Assembly (NCBI GenBank): GCA_035772405.1
Contig: JAYKKM010000032.1
Coordinates: 425,001 to 489,000 of the forward strand
DNA length: 64,000 nt
From: Chrysogorgia sp. JL179-B06
Taxonomy: Eukaryota > Cnidaria > Anthozoa > Scleralcyonacea > Chrysogorgiidae
Direction of reading: 5' to 3'
Every line of letters begins with the position of its first letter. Positions within the stretch are counted from its first letter, which is position 1. Below, piece after piece: positions 22,816 to 34,766 of this stretch. Both the position numbers and the translations under genes were made by a program. Under the pieces are notes generated by a model. It was not told the DNA's origin and made no database searches. It saw only the letters and a list, made by a program, of their open reading frames with translations.

Positions 22816-23523
22816 ATATAATGAAATTGCAGGACATCACAAAAAACACTCCAGTGATGTCCTGAATAAATATTATTATTACAAAGTCACATGGGTCAAC
22901 TGGTGATAAGACAGGCTAAGTTGGTTACATTTACCCACAATTGTTTATCACATAAATTTTGTTTCTTTCACCATGATAGTAAGCTGATGGCACTTGCATT
23001 GTAATTTGTCAAAATAAATTGATAACTTTTGACTGAACCTTGAGAAGTACTATTATGTGGCCTTCTAATGGTGAATATAATAATAATAATAATAATATTT
23101 ATTTATTTATACAGGCTAACTTGTTCAGCAAAAAGAATGCTGTTATATCTTTATTTATGTATTTATGTAAACCGGCAATTGTGCAAATGCTAACATGGGC
23201 TGGTTGTTTAAAGGGCGATTAGTGCTAACTGTGAAATAACATTTAACCAGCTGATTATTTTATTTGAGAACAAAGGCAAAACAATAAAATATTTCTAAAT
23301 TTGTACAATGTTTGAACAGAAAATTTCAAATATCTTTGCCTGTGATAATTGGTGATAATTCTTCAATTGAATGCCAAATAATTCTGTGTTACTGTAAGCT
23401 CATCACCTTTTGAACAACTGGTCCCAAGGGTTTATTAGTAGATGGGTTGTACCGATTTGGGAGCTCCATGATGTGAACTCATGTTTTATATGTTTTTGTT
23501 GATTTCTATCTTTCTTTTTGTAG

Positions 23524-23652
23524 ATTTTCAAAGAAGTTTACTAACAAGACTAGACACAATCGTGGAGAAACAAGATGAAGCTCTTTATATTTTAAATTTT
23601 AAGAGTGTTGTCTTAGTGGTCACCTCAATGATGAAGGTTTCAAGAGGAAATG
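23524..23652 (+). CDS. exon B of the CACTA-borne gene
   Basis: It follows a pyrimidine-rich acceptor (CTTTCTTTTTGTAG) and ends at a GTGAGT donor. Joined in phase to exon A it continues as FQRSLLTRLDTIVEKQDEAL, a probable amphipathic helix or coiled coil. The tail (SVVLVVTSMMKVSRGN) is less convincing, so an internal donor is possible. Confidence 0.5.
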
Positions 23653-23834
23653 GTGAGTGCCAACATTTCACAATTTTCACTTTGTTGTGATTATACTTCA
23701 TGGTAACACTAGACCGGGTTTCCATCTGTTTTTTCTAATCCTAACCATAACCCTAATCCTAACCATAACCCTAATCCTTTAGAACCGTAAAATATGGTGG
23801 GAGACTAATATATGTATTGTTTACCATGAAGTAT

Positions 23835-25064
23835 TAGGGTTGTCCTTTTTTTATTTTGTATAATCTCACCCTCTTAAATGGTTCCAATTGGGTTAAAAAT
23901 GCTGTGTGTAAAATTGTATCAAAAACTATTTAACAATTAGACAACGAGAACGAGTTGTCTATGAGCAGATAGTCAACGAGGGCGAAGCCCGAGTTGACTA
24001 TCTGCTCATAGACAACGAGGGCGAGTTGTCTAATTGTTTTAGTATCAACCATAAACAACCTTTCTAACATTGTTCCAAATTTTCAGATAGTTTTACCTTT
24101 TTGTTTGTAGAAGTCTCCCATTCAAAATGTAGAGTTGCTCGATGACACATGATAAACAATCGCTCATAAAAAACGAGATTGTAATTACTTTGCTTCACAT
24201 TTGGTATAGATATACTCCATAGGCATAAGCGAATTCATTTTCTTATTCGAAAATGTAAAACTGAACAATTTGCCATTACTTTCGGGCCAATGTTTTCATG
24301 ATTTCATCGCTCGTATATAAATTTTAGCGGACGCCATGTTTGGACTAGATTCCAGGTTTGGCCGTGCAGCTTGAATATGTCGTGTCTTCTGATTGGTCAG
24401 GATAGGAATATTCCAGCATAAGAAGGTTTGTGATTGGGTGACGCTACTCATCGTCTATCACCAATAGACAGTGAGTAGCTCAGCCAATCAGAATGCCGAA
24501 TTTGTAATAGAACACTAGTTGGTTGATACTAATGATATTTAGGGGTAGCTCAAGGACCCTGACATTTTTATTATAGTATCCGTATGAGAAAAATCAGCCA
24601 AATTGTCCAATATATGCTATAAGTCCTCAGGGGTCCGTGTCGGATTGGTCTAAAAATCCATTAGTGAGTAGTTTAGACCTGGTTTCCTATTTGAATTTAA
24701 GACAAACTTATAGCCAAAAATGCATGGTTTCCGAGATACAGTATAGGGCTCCATTGAAGCTCTTAAAATTCTTATTGGTTAAAAAAGTTTGGAGCCCTAT
24801 ATCTTGAAAAGTCAAATAGGAAACCAGGTCTAAACTACTCACTAATAGATTTTTAGACCAATCCGATACTCCCCTGAGGACTTATTATAGCATATTTGAT
24901 AATTTGACTGATTTTTCTCATACGGATACCGCGGTACTATAGTAACAATTTCAGGGTCCTTGACCTACCCCTAAATATCAATAGTTTTTAATACAATTTT
25001 ACACATGCCATTTTTAACCCAATTGCAACCATTTAAGAGGGTGAGACTATACAAAAAATAATCA
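23835..25064. mobile_element. long-palindrome hAT-like MITE (family P), interrupted copy
   Basis: Both arms match the intact copy at 61950-62593 (for example CAAATAGGAAACCAGGTCTA and its complement). This copy is split by the insertion at 23931-24535. The right terminus lacks the GGACCACCCTA tip, so it is truncated or diverged there. It lies in an intron of the CACTA-borne gene. Confidence 0.8.
23931..24535. mobile_element. 605-bp MITE (family X) with a hairpin at one end
   Basis: It starts AACAATTAGACAACGAG with a 110-bp near-perfect hairpin and then runs from TTAGTATCAACCATAAACAA to GTTGGTTGATACTAA. An inverse copy lies at 38893-39478 with the same asymmetrical layout, so hairpin and body move together. 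It is inserted into the palindromic MITE, whose empty sequence is seen at 62060. Confidence 0.75.
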
Positions 25065-25066
25065 CA

Positions 25067-25182
25067 GGGCATTAATCACAGTTAATTTTTATCCGTAGAC
25101 ATACAGTAGTTGCCATAATGTTCTGTCCAACTTATCACCTTTATCAACCTTGTGATTAAAATACTAAAGATCAATACCGTAA
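25067..25182. repeat. dispersed repeat, inverse partner of 38093-38220
   Basis: CAGGGCATTAATCACAG ... CAACTTATCACCTTTATCAA ... TTGTGATTAAAATA is the diverged complement of sequence at 38093-38220. Its class is unknown. Confidence 0.55.
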
Positions 25183-25752
25183 CAGGGCTCAAATTTAGTC
25201 GCGGCCATGGCCGACGATTAAAAGCATATGGCTGTCGATGATGAAATTTTATCTAAAACTCTACAGCCACTTTTGGTGGTGGATACGACTGTCGAAATTT
25301 TCAAACAGTTTTTACTTTATAGCATGTTGTTCAGTGCGATAAACTTTATTGTTTCTTTGTGAAAATCGAACGATTTTTCCGCACAATCATTCGGGCTTTG
25401 AGCGCGACTGTCTGTCTAGACAAACTGCGGTACCTTTTAAGCAACGCGAGTGGCGAGTTTCAAATTTCACTCGAAGGCAAGAAGTCCGAACTGAACTGTT
25501 GAAGGTACGGTACGTTGTAAGACGTTACGCAACGTTATAAGATGCTACGCAACGTTGCGTACGACGTTACATAAAGTTGTAAGACGCTACGTGGAAAGAC
25601 GTTATGCTACACGTTGTAAGACGTTACGCTACGTTGGAAGGCGTTAAGCTACGTTGTAAGACGTTACGCTACGTTGTAAAACGTTACGCAACGTTGTAAG
25701 ACGCTACACAACGTAAGACGCTACACAACGTAAGACGCTACAGTACGCTACA
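25183..25752. mobile_element. second copy of the CAGGGCTCAAATTT hAT-like element, truncated
   Basis: It begins CAGGGCTCAAATTTAGTCGC and carries the same unique arm as 5180-5525 in inverse orientation, followed by a diverged satellite (ACGTTGTAAGACGTTACGC). The far terminus is missing. Confidence 0.78.
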
Positions 25753-26253
25753 TTGTGCTTATTTTCTATGTAGTTAAGGTAATTCCTCAGTAATTCTTTC
25801 CGAAATGAAAATTTGCTGAAACTTTCCAGTCTTAAAGTTATTGACATACTTATATTAAAACCAAAAAAAAAGTTGGGGTCACCGACCTTGTTTAGAAGAT
25901 ATGGCATTTCTTTGAGAACTATGACCTTAAACCAGTATTATCAAGTAGTTTACAAACCTACTTGCACAGGGAGCCCTAGCTAGACTTGTGTAACAGTGTC
26001 GGGAAAAAATGATTTAGTTCAGTAATAACTCTTCCCTACCAGTACACAAGCGGAAATTGTTAGATTTGGCACTATATTGTCCTAAAATGGTCGGAAAGTG
26101 TTGCATAATGGCCATAAAAGCACTGATTATTGGATATGCGCAGTAAATGTGCGCAATGCAAAATTGATGAATCACCTTAATACTGAATTTATAATTCATT
26201 TTTTTGTTATTCAAATTTGTTAAAGTGTTGTTTATTTTTCCTCTTTAATATAG
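25753..26253. other. CACTA intron, nothing recognised
   Basis: No motif or repeat was identified. Confidence 0.4.
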
Positions 26254-26579
26254 GAAGAAGCTGATGCCACTGCTTTTGCAAAATCGCAAAAAAAACACCT
26301 TCTCCAATTATTATAGTTAAAGGATCCTTGGATGCACCAGATGAAATTTTAATTGCTGCTGAAAATCAAGTACTTTGTTCCGTCAGTGGTAGTTTAGTAG
26401 AAGCGTATCTTTCTTTTTTGGCAGCATGCTATGTTTTTATGTTTAATTATCCGCCAAATGCAAAAAATGTTTTTATTTATTTTCAAAAATGTATCTTGCA
26501 TGTTCACGATGCCAAGAAATTACCAACCACAATAATTTCTCTGGTTAATGATATCAATAACATTTCTTTAAATGTGTAA
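26254..26579 (+). pseudogene. terminal exon C of the CACTA-borne gene, frameshifted
   Basis: After an acceptor (TTTAATATAG) it reads EEADATAFAKSQKK. A shift in an A8 run near 26295 leads to SLDAPDEILIAAENQVLCSV, SGSLVEAYLSFLAACYVFMF, NYPPNAKNVFIYFQKCILHV and a stop after NISLNV. This conserved tail resembles uncharacterised proteins associated with animal transposons. I cannot name the family. The single homopolymer shift could be mutation or sequence error. Confidence 0.55.
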
Positions 26580-26856
26580 TTGCTTTAAGGTATCTAGCAA
26601 TGGTGTTTGCATGAGCATGGGCTGGTTATCAAGAGAAGTTTTAAATTAATGCTAGGATTTGTTTTTTGTCTAAACTTTCCTTGCAAAGTCACTGTGATTT
26701 ATGCAAATTTCAAAGCCACAGTATAATATATAATTAAACAAGTCAGTCTAGTTCACCGGCTATAGTCTGTGCTCATGCATTAGCCCCTTATCACCTTGTT
26801 TGTAAACTGGCAAATCAGAACAACATTTAATTTATACACGTGCAGCAATTATTTAA

Positions 26857-27370
26857 AGTGCTTATAAACCCAAAATGGGTTTTTGGTGATTCAGATAGAG
26901 CATAAAAAGTTAGTTTATAAGTTCTAGATTAGTTTTTTGCGTTAAACTTTTAGTTTCGGAGATATAAGGGCTCAAAGTCACAATTTGTGAAAAAAAGTAG
27001 CGCATACCGGGAGACTGGATCCGAGGAACGTGTTATGTTTCAAATTGTATAAAAATATATTACAATTCGAGTAGACAAGGTAACATCGTAAAGACACATC
27101 GTTTGGGAATTTTTCAATAAAAACTCTTAAGATAGCTGTCTTCTCCTATACAAAAGCCTAGTTGTTGTTGAAGATGGGTTCCTCGGATCCAGGTCCCTGT
27201 GTGTTGTTTTATGTGGTGCTACTTTTTTCCAAAAATGGCACAATTTGCATGTTTGAGCCTTTATATCTCCGAAACTAAAAGTTTAACGCAAAAACTAATC
27301 CAGAACTTATTAACTAACTTTTTATGCTCTATCCGAATCACCAAAAACCCATTTTGGGTTTATAAGCACT
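26857..27370. mobile_element. 514-bp foldback MITE flanked by TTAA
   Basis: Arms of about 170-200 bp (AGTGCTTATAAACCCAAAAT ... and its complement) flank a loop that includes GAGGAACGTG / GTTCCTCGGATCCAGG. TTAA occurs on both sides (26853-26856 and 27371-27374), the piggyBac signature. No ORF. Confidence 0.8.
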
Positions 27371-27669
27371 TTAATGTATATTGAACTTTGCTGTTTACCT
27401 TTTCAAAAGTAAATCAGTATTCAAAACCATTTAAACAAAGGAACAACTTAAAAAATAATTGGATGTCTAGTAATATTACAGTTTCGAAAATTGTTGCAAA
27501 GAATTGTCAGTGTGGAGGAAATATTATAGAAGCCACATTTGTTATAGTGTATGATTAAATTCTCATGTTCTTGATCTTATTTTCCTAAATATTGGTTTGT
27601 ATATAATAATCTTAAACTGTTTTACAAATACATTTTTTGTTTAAAAGAACTGTTGTTTCTATAATTTTA
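27371..27669. other. CACTA right interior, nothing recognised
   Basis: AT-rich and without motifs. Confidence 0.4.
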
Positions 27670-28051
27670 CAGTAGCGTTTTTACACAAATTTGTGTTACT
27701 GTAGATGAATTTTGCTTGCGTAAATTTTACCGTATCTTGTGTGTAACATTTACACATTGTCAGTGTAAAAACATTTACACATTGTATGTGTAAAGTGTTA
27801 TTTTACACACAATTTTGTGTTTGTGTGAAAGCATTTTGCTTGTGTAAATTTACCGAGATTTTTGTGTAAACATTTACACATTGAATGTGTAAAGTGTTAT
27901 TTTACACACAATTTTGTGTTTGGGTGAAAGCATTTTGCTTGTGTAAATTTACCGAGATTTTTGCGTAAACAATTACACATGACGTGTGTTTGTGTAAAAG
28001 CAGTTTATACTCAATATTTTGTGTTAATTTTACACAGCGTTTTTTGCAGTG
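27670..28051. repeat. CACTA right subterminal repeats
   Basis: Alternating GTGTAAA and TTTACAC motifs. One unit of about 90 bp (TTTGTGTTTGKGTGAAAGCAT) is duplicated at 27820-27960. Confidence 0.75.
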
Positions 28052-30282
28052 TTGGATGCAGGAGTCATTAACCTTGGTATCAGTGATCACAACTTAGTTT
28101 ATTTATGCCGTAAGGTTAGCATTCCGAAAGAAGCGCCGAAAATTGTGTCTTGTAGACAGTTTAAAAATTATAATGCCAACCATTTTAGAGCGGATTTAAG
28201 TGAAATTATGAATTATAATGTCACGTCAAATGACCCCAATCTATTGTGGCATGATTGGAAAACTAAGTTTGTTGAAATTGCAGATAAACATGCACCAATT
28301 AGGCAACGTCGAGTAAAATGCGAGTATAAGCCTTGGCTTACTAACGAAATTAAAAAACTGAGCTACCATAGGGATTATCTAAAAAGACAAGCCGTTAGAT
28401 TGGGGTCTTCATATTATAACGATGCTTATAAAAGGTGTAGAAATGACCTTAACAAACTAATTCACTCTACTAAAGAGCAATATTTTAAAACAAAATTAAG
28501 CAAAGCTAAAAATAGCAAAGAAAGCTGGCAAGCTATTAATGAATTGTTAAATAAGAAATCCAAGACCACGCAAGTCAAAACAATTGAACGCTAATGATCA
28601 AATTTTAACTGGAGATAAAGATATTGCTAATGGATTTAATAAATATTTTTCAACAATTGGCTCTAAATTAGCTGATAATATTAAAGACAGTGATATTGAT
28701 CCATTGAGCTTTGTGACTCCTGTTGAAAACTCGTTCTATTTCAGAAATGTGACCAGTCTGGAATTAATGAACACTTTAAGCCAGTTAAAAACTAAAAAAT
28801 CATCAGGTATTGATGGTATCAGTGTGAAGCTATTAAAAGACGCTGGTGAAAACTATTACTGAGTCGCTATTGCGCATTTATAATCTGTCACTTCAGACAG
28901 CAATCTTCCCTGAGGACTGGAAATTAGCTAAAGTTTCGCCAATCTTCAAGGAAGGAGATAAAACTGATTGTGGTAACTATCGACCAATTTCGGTAATCTC
29001 TGTTGTCGCTAAACTTTTTGAGAAATTGGTATGCAAACAGCTAAGATTATTTATGACTGAAAATAATATCCTCGTTGAACAGCAGTCTGGTTTCCGGTTA
29101 CAACATTCTACCGAAACTACGTTGCTTAGTTCTACGAATGAATGGCTATACAACATGGATAAAGGTATGATTAGCGGTGTCCTGTTTTTAGATCTCAAAA
29201 AAGCATTCGATACTGTTAATCATGAGATCCTTATCTCAAAACTTGAATTTTATGGTATAAGAGGGAACACTCTCGAATGGTTTAAGTCCTATATCGGGAA
29301 CAGAAAACAAATTTGTGTAATAAACGGCAGATCATCCGATACAGGAGAAATTGGTTGTGGAGTACCACAAGGATCTAACCTTGGTCCCATCCTTTTTCTC
29401 CTGTATATAAATGATTTACCGAATTGTTTGGAAAAAACTGAGGCGACTTTATTCGCAGATGATACGAATCTCACTTGTAAAGGTAATAATTCCTATGAGA
29501 TACAAAATAAACTTAATAATGATCTCGATAATGTTCACCAGTGGCTTATGGCAAATAAACTCACACTCAATAAAACTAAAACCGAATTTATGATTATTGG
29601 CTCCAAATATCATCTGGCCTCAATTAACGAAAGCCCTGAAATAAGCATAGGGGGTGATAAAATCAAACAAGTCCCCCATAAGAAATCACTTGGTGTAACT
29701 CTTGATGAACAGCTGAAGTGGGGAAAACACAATGAAGTACAATGTAAGAAAATTTCGAAAAACATTGCTTTACTTCGAAGGGCAAAATCTTTTGTTCCCC
29801 AAAAAATTCTAATAAATATGTATAATGCTTTAGTGTTGCCTCACTTCACATATTGCTCAACTGTCTGGAACGATGGTTGTATTACTCATATTAATAAACT
29901 TTCAAAACTACAAAGGAGAGCGGCGCGTGTTATAACTGGTGATACTTACAATGTTCGTTCCACTGAAATTTTAGAAAAACTTGGTTGGATGTCAATTCAC
30001 GAGATTCTAGGAAATCGTCAAACTTTGATGACATTTAGAGCATTGACATCGAAATTACCAAATTATCTTGTTGACTTATTTAATACTTGTGATAATGAAA
30101 ATTACAATTTACGAAGTAATGGCACTAAACTTACTTTGGCAAAACCAAATACTAATTACCTTAAAAGAAGTTACTCATATAGGGCTGCAATTTCGTGGAA
30201 CGAACTGTCCAATGAAGTAACTGACAATTATCAAAGTCTATCTATCTCGTCATTCAAACGACGACTTAAGAATCTTTCATAA
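28052..30282 (+). pseudogene. CR1-like LINE ORF2, endonuclease end plus reverse transcriptase
   Basis: It resumes with LDAGVINLGISDHNLVYL (the SDH motif that closes the APE domain), then a Lys-rich linker and a complete [65 protein letters not shown] and the C-terminal RAAISWNELSNEV. Two single-base frame changes (near 28570 and near 28855) are the only defects in 2.2 kb, so the element is fairly young. RT acidic residues (D in FLDLKKAFD, DD in FADD) are present. With the 5' part the LINE is about 4.1 kb. Confidence 0.9.
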
Positions 30283-30483
30283 TTGAATAGCTGACGACTT
30301 GTAATATAATTGTGTATATTGACTTACATTTGTATTTTTATTTTAGTATTGTTTATTGATATATTTATATAGTTAGGTTTATGATGTATTTATTTTTAAC
30401 TATAATAGCACGGCCCTTTGAAAAACAGTTTTACTGAATAGGCTACCGTGTATAAAGAAATTTAATTAAAGATTAAAGATTAA
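30283..30483 (+). mobile_element. LINE 3' UTR with short tandem terminus
   Basis: It includes GCACGGCCCTTTGAAAAACA and ends in ATTAAAG repeats, a microsatellite terminus typical of CR1/L2-type elements in place of poly(A). Confidence 0.65.
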
Positions 30484-30504
30484 ATCAATTATTTTGTTCC
30501 CAAA

Positions 30505-31672
30505 GTTAGTTGCAGGAATTCCAATAGACCACCTTGGATAAAAGGCGAACTTGCGAAGGCAGTAAAAAAGAAGAAGACAATGTGGAGGCGTGCGAAGCGT
30601 TCATGTAACCCTTCAATTATGATCAAGTTTTGCAAGTTTAGACATGTAAAAAATTGGATTCGTGCAGAGAGAAAAAATTACTTGGTTGACGTTGCTGGCG
30701 AAGTTCATTCAAACACTAAACGTTTTTGGTCTTTCTTTTCTTTTAAAAACAAGAGGAAACCAATTCCCCGATAGAGTTAAGTTTATAATGGCGTTGTTTT
30801 GTCTGATGATCGAGCTCGAGCGGAAGCATTTAATGACTATTTTCAGTCGGTATATAAAGATCACTCAGATTGCGCGATATCCCAGGACTCTACCATCCAC
30901 CCTAGCATCGGATATTATCTTGAATTAATCCAGGTTACTGTCGAGGAAGTATTCAAGTTACTTAGCTCTTTGGATGTTAACAGCTATCGGACCGGATGAA
31001 CCACCAACTATTATATTAAAGAAGTGTGCTCTATCTCCATCTAAAACCGCTGTGTTTAATTTTGGCTTAAGAAATGGTTTCCAATTAACACAATGGAAGT
31101 GTGCAAATATTCCACCAATTTTCAAGAAAGGTAAACGAGATGAAGTTGTTAATTTTCGTCCAGTATCGTTACTTCCAATCGTTTCTGAAGTCCAAGAACA
31201 GTGTGTGGCTTTGCATTTAGTTCCTCACGTTTCGACTGTGCTATACAAGACTCTCAATACGGGTTTCAAAAAGGACGTTCTTCATGCGTATCGCAATTGT
31301 TGGAGGTTTTATATGTTATTGAAGGCGCTCTTGATTAAGGGTTGGAGTCAGACATTATATACTTGGACTTTAGTAAAGCTTTCGATTCTGTTTGTCGTGT
31401 GAAGATATTATCCAAATTACGGTCGTATGGAATAGAAGGACCCTTGTTCAAGTGGTTTAATTCCTATCTAACTGGAAGAAAACAAAGAGTTGTTATTAAA
31501 GGGTATACATTCTTCATGGGCGGAGGTAAAATCTGGCGTTCCACAAGGATCCATATTGGGTCCTATATTATTCTTACTTTATGTTAACGACATGCCAGTT
31601 GTGGTGCAGAACTGTAGGATAGCTATATGTTTGCTATATATAGGCCCAGGTCAAACGTCGAACTTTTCATGA
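30505..31672 (+). pseudogene. second, decayed LINE RT fragment
   Basis: Fragments in order are NWIRAERKNYLVDVAGEVHS, RARAEAFNDYFQSVYKDHSD, WKCANIPPIFKKGKRDEVVN, LDFSKAFDSVCRVKILSKL, then [20 protein letters not shown] with DMP. These are Jockey/CR1-type RT motifs of a family different from the preceding LINE. Numerous frameshifts occur and it stops before the (F/Y)ADD box. Confidence 0.75.
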
Positions 31673-32690
31673 AGTGAAAATTGGAATGTGTAGACATATT
31701 TATTATTTTTAATACGTTATAACACAGATAACTCAAAAATAAAGTAAAAATAACTGGTGGAAACCTAGCGCAAATGAAGCAAACTGAATAACAGAATAAG
31801 TATTGAAGAACTCGAAAGCGCTTACATCCAAGCTCTGGTGTGACAGTGTTTTGCGTTTGTTTTAATACGTGTTAATACGTTTGAATTTTGCACGTTGGGG
31901 GGATCATTCTAAAAAGTAACGTGTTCTGGCCTTTGCTAAAGGTACGGGCATGACTTGTCAACTGTTGTCAACTCGTAGTCTAGTGTAACTGGTCTTACAC
32001 GTACATTTATAACATTTATGTGAAAAAGGTTTTGCCCCCCAAAAAAATTAGTTTGCCCCCCCAAAGTTTGAGGCCTGGCGCCGCCACTGGTCACACTTGT
32101 TGAAAAACAAAGAAAGCCTTGAATACCCTTCGCACTAAAGAAGCAGACAACCTACCAGCAGTGCAGTTTTATTTTCAGAAAATAGAAGGTGAATAATACT
32201 AAGGCACTAAACTTCCAGGATTTCAATCTGCTCTTGATACATAGCTATACTAGCCATGTATCCTTTTCGAGTAATGACGATTTGGAGCTTAACAGTGCTA
32301 TGACAAATATTGAAAAATGTTTAACTGTCAATACACATGGATGACTTTAAATTATTATTATATTTATTTCGTATAATCTGCATTTCTTCAATTTTTCGTA
32401 CCAGTAAAACTTATTAATTTTGGAATAAAAATTCATTCTGATTCGTCATGCATCTCATTTCATTATAATAAATCCCTCGCATATAAAAATAGGGGAAAAT
32501 AAGTTTGTCCAGCCAGAATTTCTAGATGCTCGACCACTTTCTATCCTGGCCGGACATTTGTCCTTTTATGTAAAACAATTATTTGCAGGCCTAATTACAG
32601 CACGTCGTCGTGTAGCAAAGCTTATTACCAGGTATTTTTCCTGGCACACCCATGACTACAGTCAAATCACTCGCCCAACTACGATTTGGA
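31673..32690. other. no gene seen; one hAT-like terminus
   Basis: At about 32030-32092 the sequence TTTGCCCCCCCAAAGTTTGA ... GCGCCGCCACTGG looks like the CAGTGGCGG-type end of a DNA transposon. The partner end was not found. Confidence 0.4.
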
Positions 32691-33786
32691 GGACTGCAGG
32701 CTGAAAGGGATAAACTCTGGTCAGTTAATTCACCGCTGCAAAGAGCTGACAAGGCTCATCCTTATGAGAGGCAAAAACCCTTACGGTAACCCCCCTCCAT
32801 CGCCAAGCACTGTATGTCACCCGTACAATGTACGGGAAGAGTTACCTGAGATACGGAAAGATTTTAGATTAAAAAGCGATATGAGGTTATCTCGGCCAAT
32901 ATTTACTCGATTTCAATTCTGAACACAGATTTGGAATTACCGAGTCTAAATACATATATAACTAGTCTGCAATCAGGCGGCCACTTCGTCGTAGCTATAT
33001 TACATGTATTTTGAACGTAATCTCAATCAATATTTAACCGTTTTCAATTCTGAAAACAGATTTGGAATTACCGAGTCTAAATACATAACATTCGTCTCTA
33101 TTATATACGCAAACGTGTATACCCTTCGTAAAAACCTGCTTATGTACTTTGTCAGATCACAAATAGCCAAATATTGATCGATTCAAACGGATCACCCAAA
33201 ACGACTTGCCGCGGGGAGATTATCACCGCGGGGAGATTATCACCGCGGGGAGATTATCGATCGCGAGGGGACTAAGAGAATCACGTCAGTTCCATAAAGA
33301 TTACACTGGGCTGACGATCTAGTGTGCTACCATTTGGGTGGGAGGAACGGGTTGCACAAGCCACTGTGAACTGGTTTTCAACGGATTTCGCGATAATGTA
33401 CTCATTTTGAATTACCCCACCCTTTACGTGAACAGTAGCCAAAGGCTATAACACAGTCCCCCAGAGAATAACCGGAACCGGAAATAACAACACGGAAACG
33501 TTCGCCGTTAATTTCACTCATTGCACTGAATATATTTACTTTCTACAGTTTGTATGTCTGATTAATCTAAACTCGCGGGATTTATGTAAATTTGTGAAGC
33601 TATTTACGCGCAAAAATTTGAGTGAAAACATTCAGCCTGTAAATGTATTGAAAGCATTGAAATCATGATGATATTCAAGGCAATTATTATATAAAAACTT
33701 TTTTTTCAAAATTAATAAAAATATTACTCTTTCAAATAATTATGATGAAAAATATAAATAATGTTCTTCGTCTTTACGTTCTGTGT
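32691..33786. other. no confident gene; GATTATC tandem
   Basis: At 33208-33255 ACCGCGGGGAGATTATC is repeated three times in tandem. It resembles hairpins at 36785-36846 and 42105-42185 (a TTATCCCCTCGC family). An open frame at 32686-32922 has no family match I can name. Confidence 0.4.
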
Positions 33787-34766
33787 TTAAACTTTTTTAC
33801 CACCAGAGAGGACCACCTTATTCATTCTTTTAGCTATTGGTATATATTTATCAAATTCTGATGCCCACATTTCCCGTTCAAACTGATCTGTGCCTTTTGG
33901 TGGGGGATATTGAAATAAGACAGGTCTTGGACAACCAAAATGATCTTGAGTGGCAACATGTTTTATGATAGATAAGCCAGCTTTCTGCCTATTCACATTT
34001 TCGTGCAATCGATCACAAACAAAACACGTAAAACCACTCACAAAACTAGATCCTCCGTTATCAAGCCCCCACGGACGGTGCTCCATATGCTGCAGAAGTC
34101 TCTTATTGGTCACTCCACCTTTTTTCTTGAATTCCAAATACTTGAGATACTCGGTTTCGTTAGCAGTATCAAGATTTTTTATAAATTCTGCTAACTCCTT
34201 TGGACCAGGGAAATCGTCTACTAGTATCACGGAATGATTATTTGGCATCCAATCAAGTATAGATGGGGAACCTCGGTATATTGGTACAGAACCAATCTCG
34301 AGTGGTCGCCATATCTTCTCTGTCATATAGTCATCACATATGGCATTTTCAAATACCAAAGTGAATTTATATTTAGCAACAATTTTGTAAAAACCCTTGT
34401 CCTCGAATGTAAGTGAATCTTTATACTCTTCGGGAAGTTCTTTATTATTCAGACATTGACCAAGAGAGTCGACTTTAATGTACTTCATTAATTCTTGAAC
34501 GTAAGCTTCTCTATCTGATGGAGGGCTGCAGCCACTTTGAACATAAACTACAGAAGCGCGGCTTTTCTCAGCTCTTTTTTCTTCCAACGTGTACCAAGGC
34601 TCATTTTCCAAGACATCGATAGATTCCAGACATTGTGACGGGAGTGGATAATCTGAATGGCGGCGGAAAGTAGCAGTGTGATTAAATAGCACGATAGTAT
34701 CTTCATGAAATAAAATTGCGTTGTTTTTCGGTGATTCCTCGTGAAACAGTCCCCACTCATCATCAT
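33787..34766 (-). CDS. FUT10-like: alpha-1,3-fucosyltransferase (FUT10/FUT11-like), exon 3 of 3
   Basis: This exon encodes the GT10 catalytic half. It opens WGLFHEESPKNN and LFNHTATFRRHSDYPL, continues with VVYVQSGCSPPSDREAYVQE and KFTLVFENAICDDYMTEKIW, then GSVPIYRGSPSILDWMPNNH, the GDP-fucose-binding fucosyltransferase motif. The Cys-rich C-terminus (FTCFVCDRL, HFGCPRP) is typical of FUT10/11. The acceptor TATATCTAG| precedes 34766 and two bases complete the split Asp codon from exon 2. The stop is TAA at 33787-33789. The enzyme is expected to be a type II membrane protein of the ER/Golgi. FUT10 and FUT11 have recently been assigned protein O-fucosylation of EMI domains in mammals; activity here is inferred. 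Confidence 0.93.

Larger units (their letters stand above)
19980..28051 (+). mobile_element. 8,072-bp CACTA/EnSpm-like DNA transposon inserted in the LINE
   Basis: The left end CACTGCAAAAAATGCATGTG and the complement of the right end (CACTGCAAAAAACGCTGTGT) are near-identical inverted repeats. Subterminal zones hold many GTGTAAA/TTTACAC motifs, typical of CACTA elements. TT flanks both sides (19978-79 and 28052-53). Removing the element and one TT restores an uninterrupted LINE frame across the junction (SKT-LDAGV). It contains exons of a spliced gene but no recognisable transposase, plus several nested MITEs. Confidence 0.82.

Noticed and set aside
24119..24540. Promoter or enhancer interpretation of CAGCCAATCAGA (CCAAT-like) motifs
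   Set aside because: The motif recurs inside MITE families (7490, 24480, 38930), so the repeat explains it.
33950..34237. Plus-strand frames across the fucosyltransferase exon
   Set aside because: They are antisense shadows of a conserved coding exon and have no domain content.
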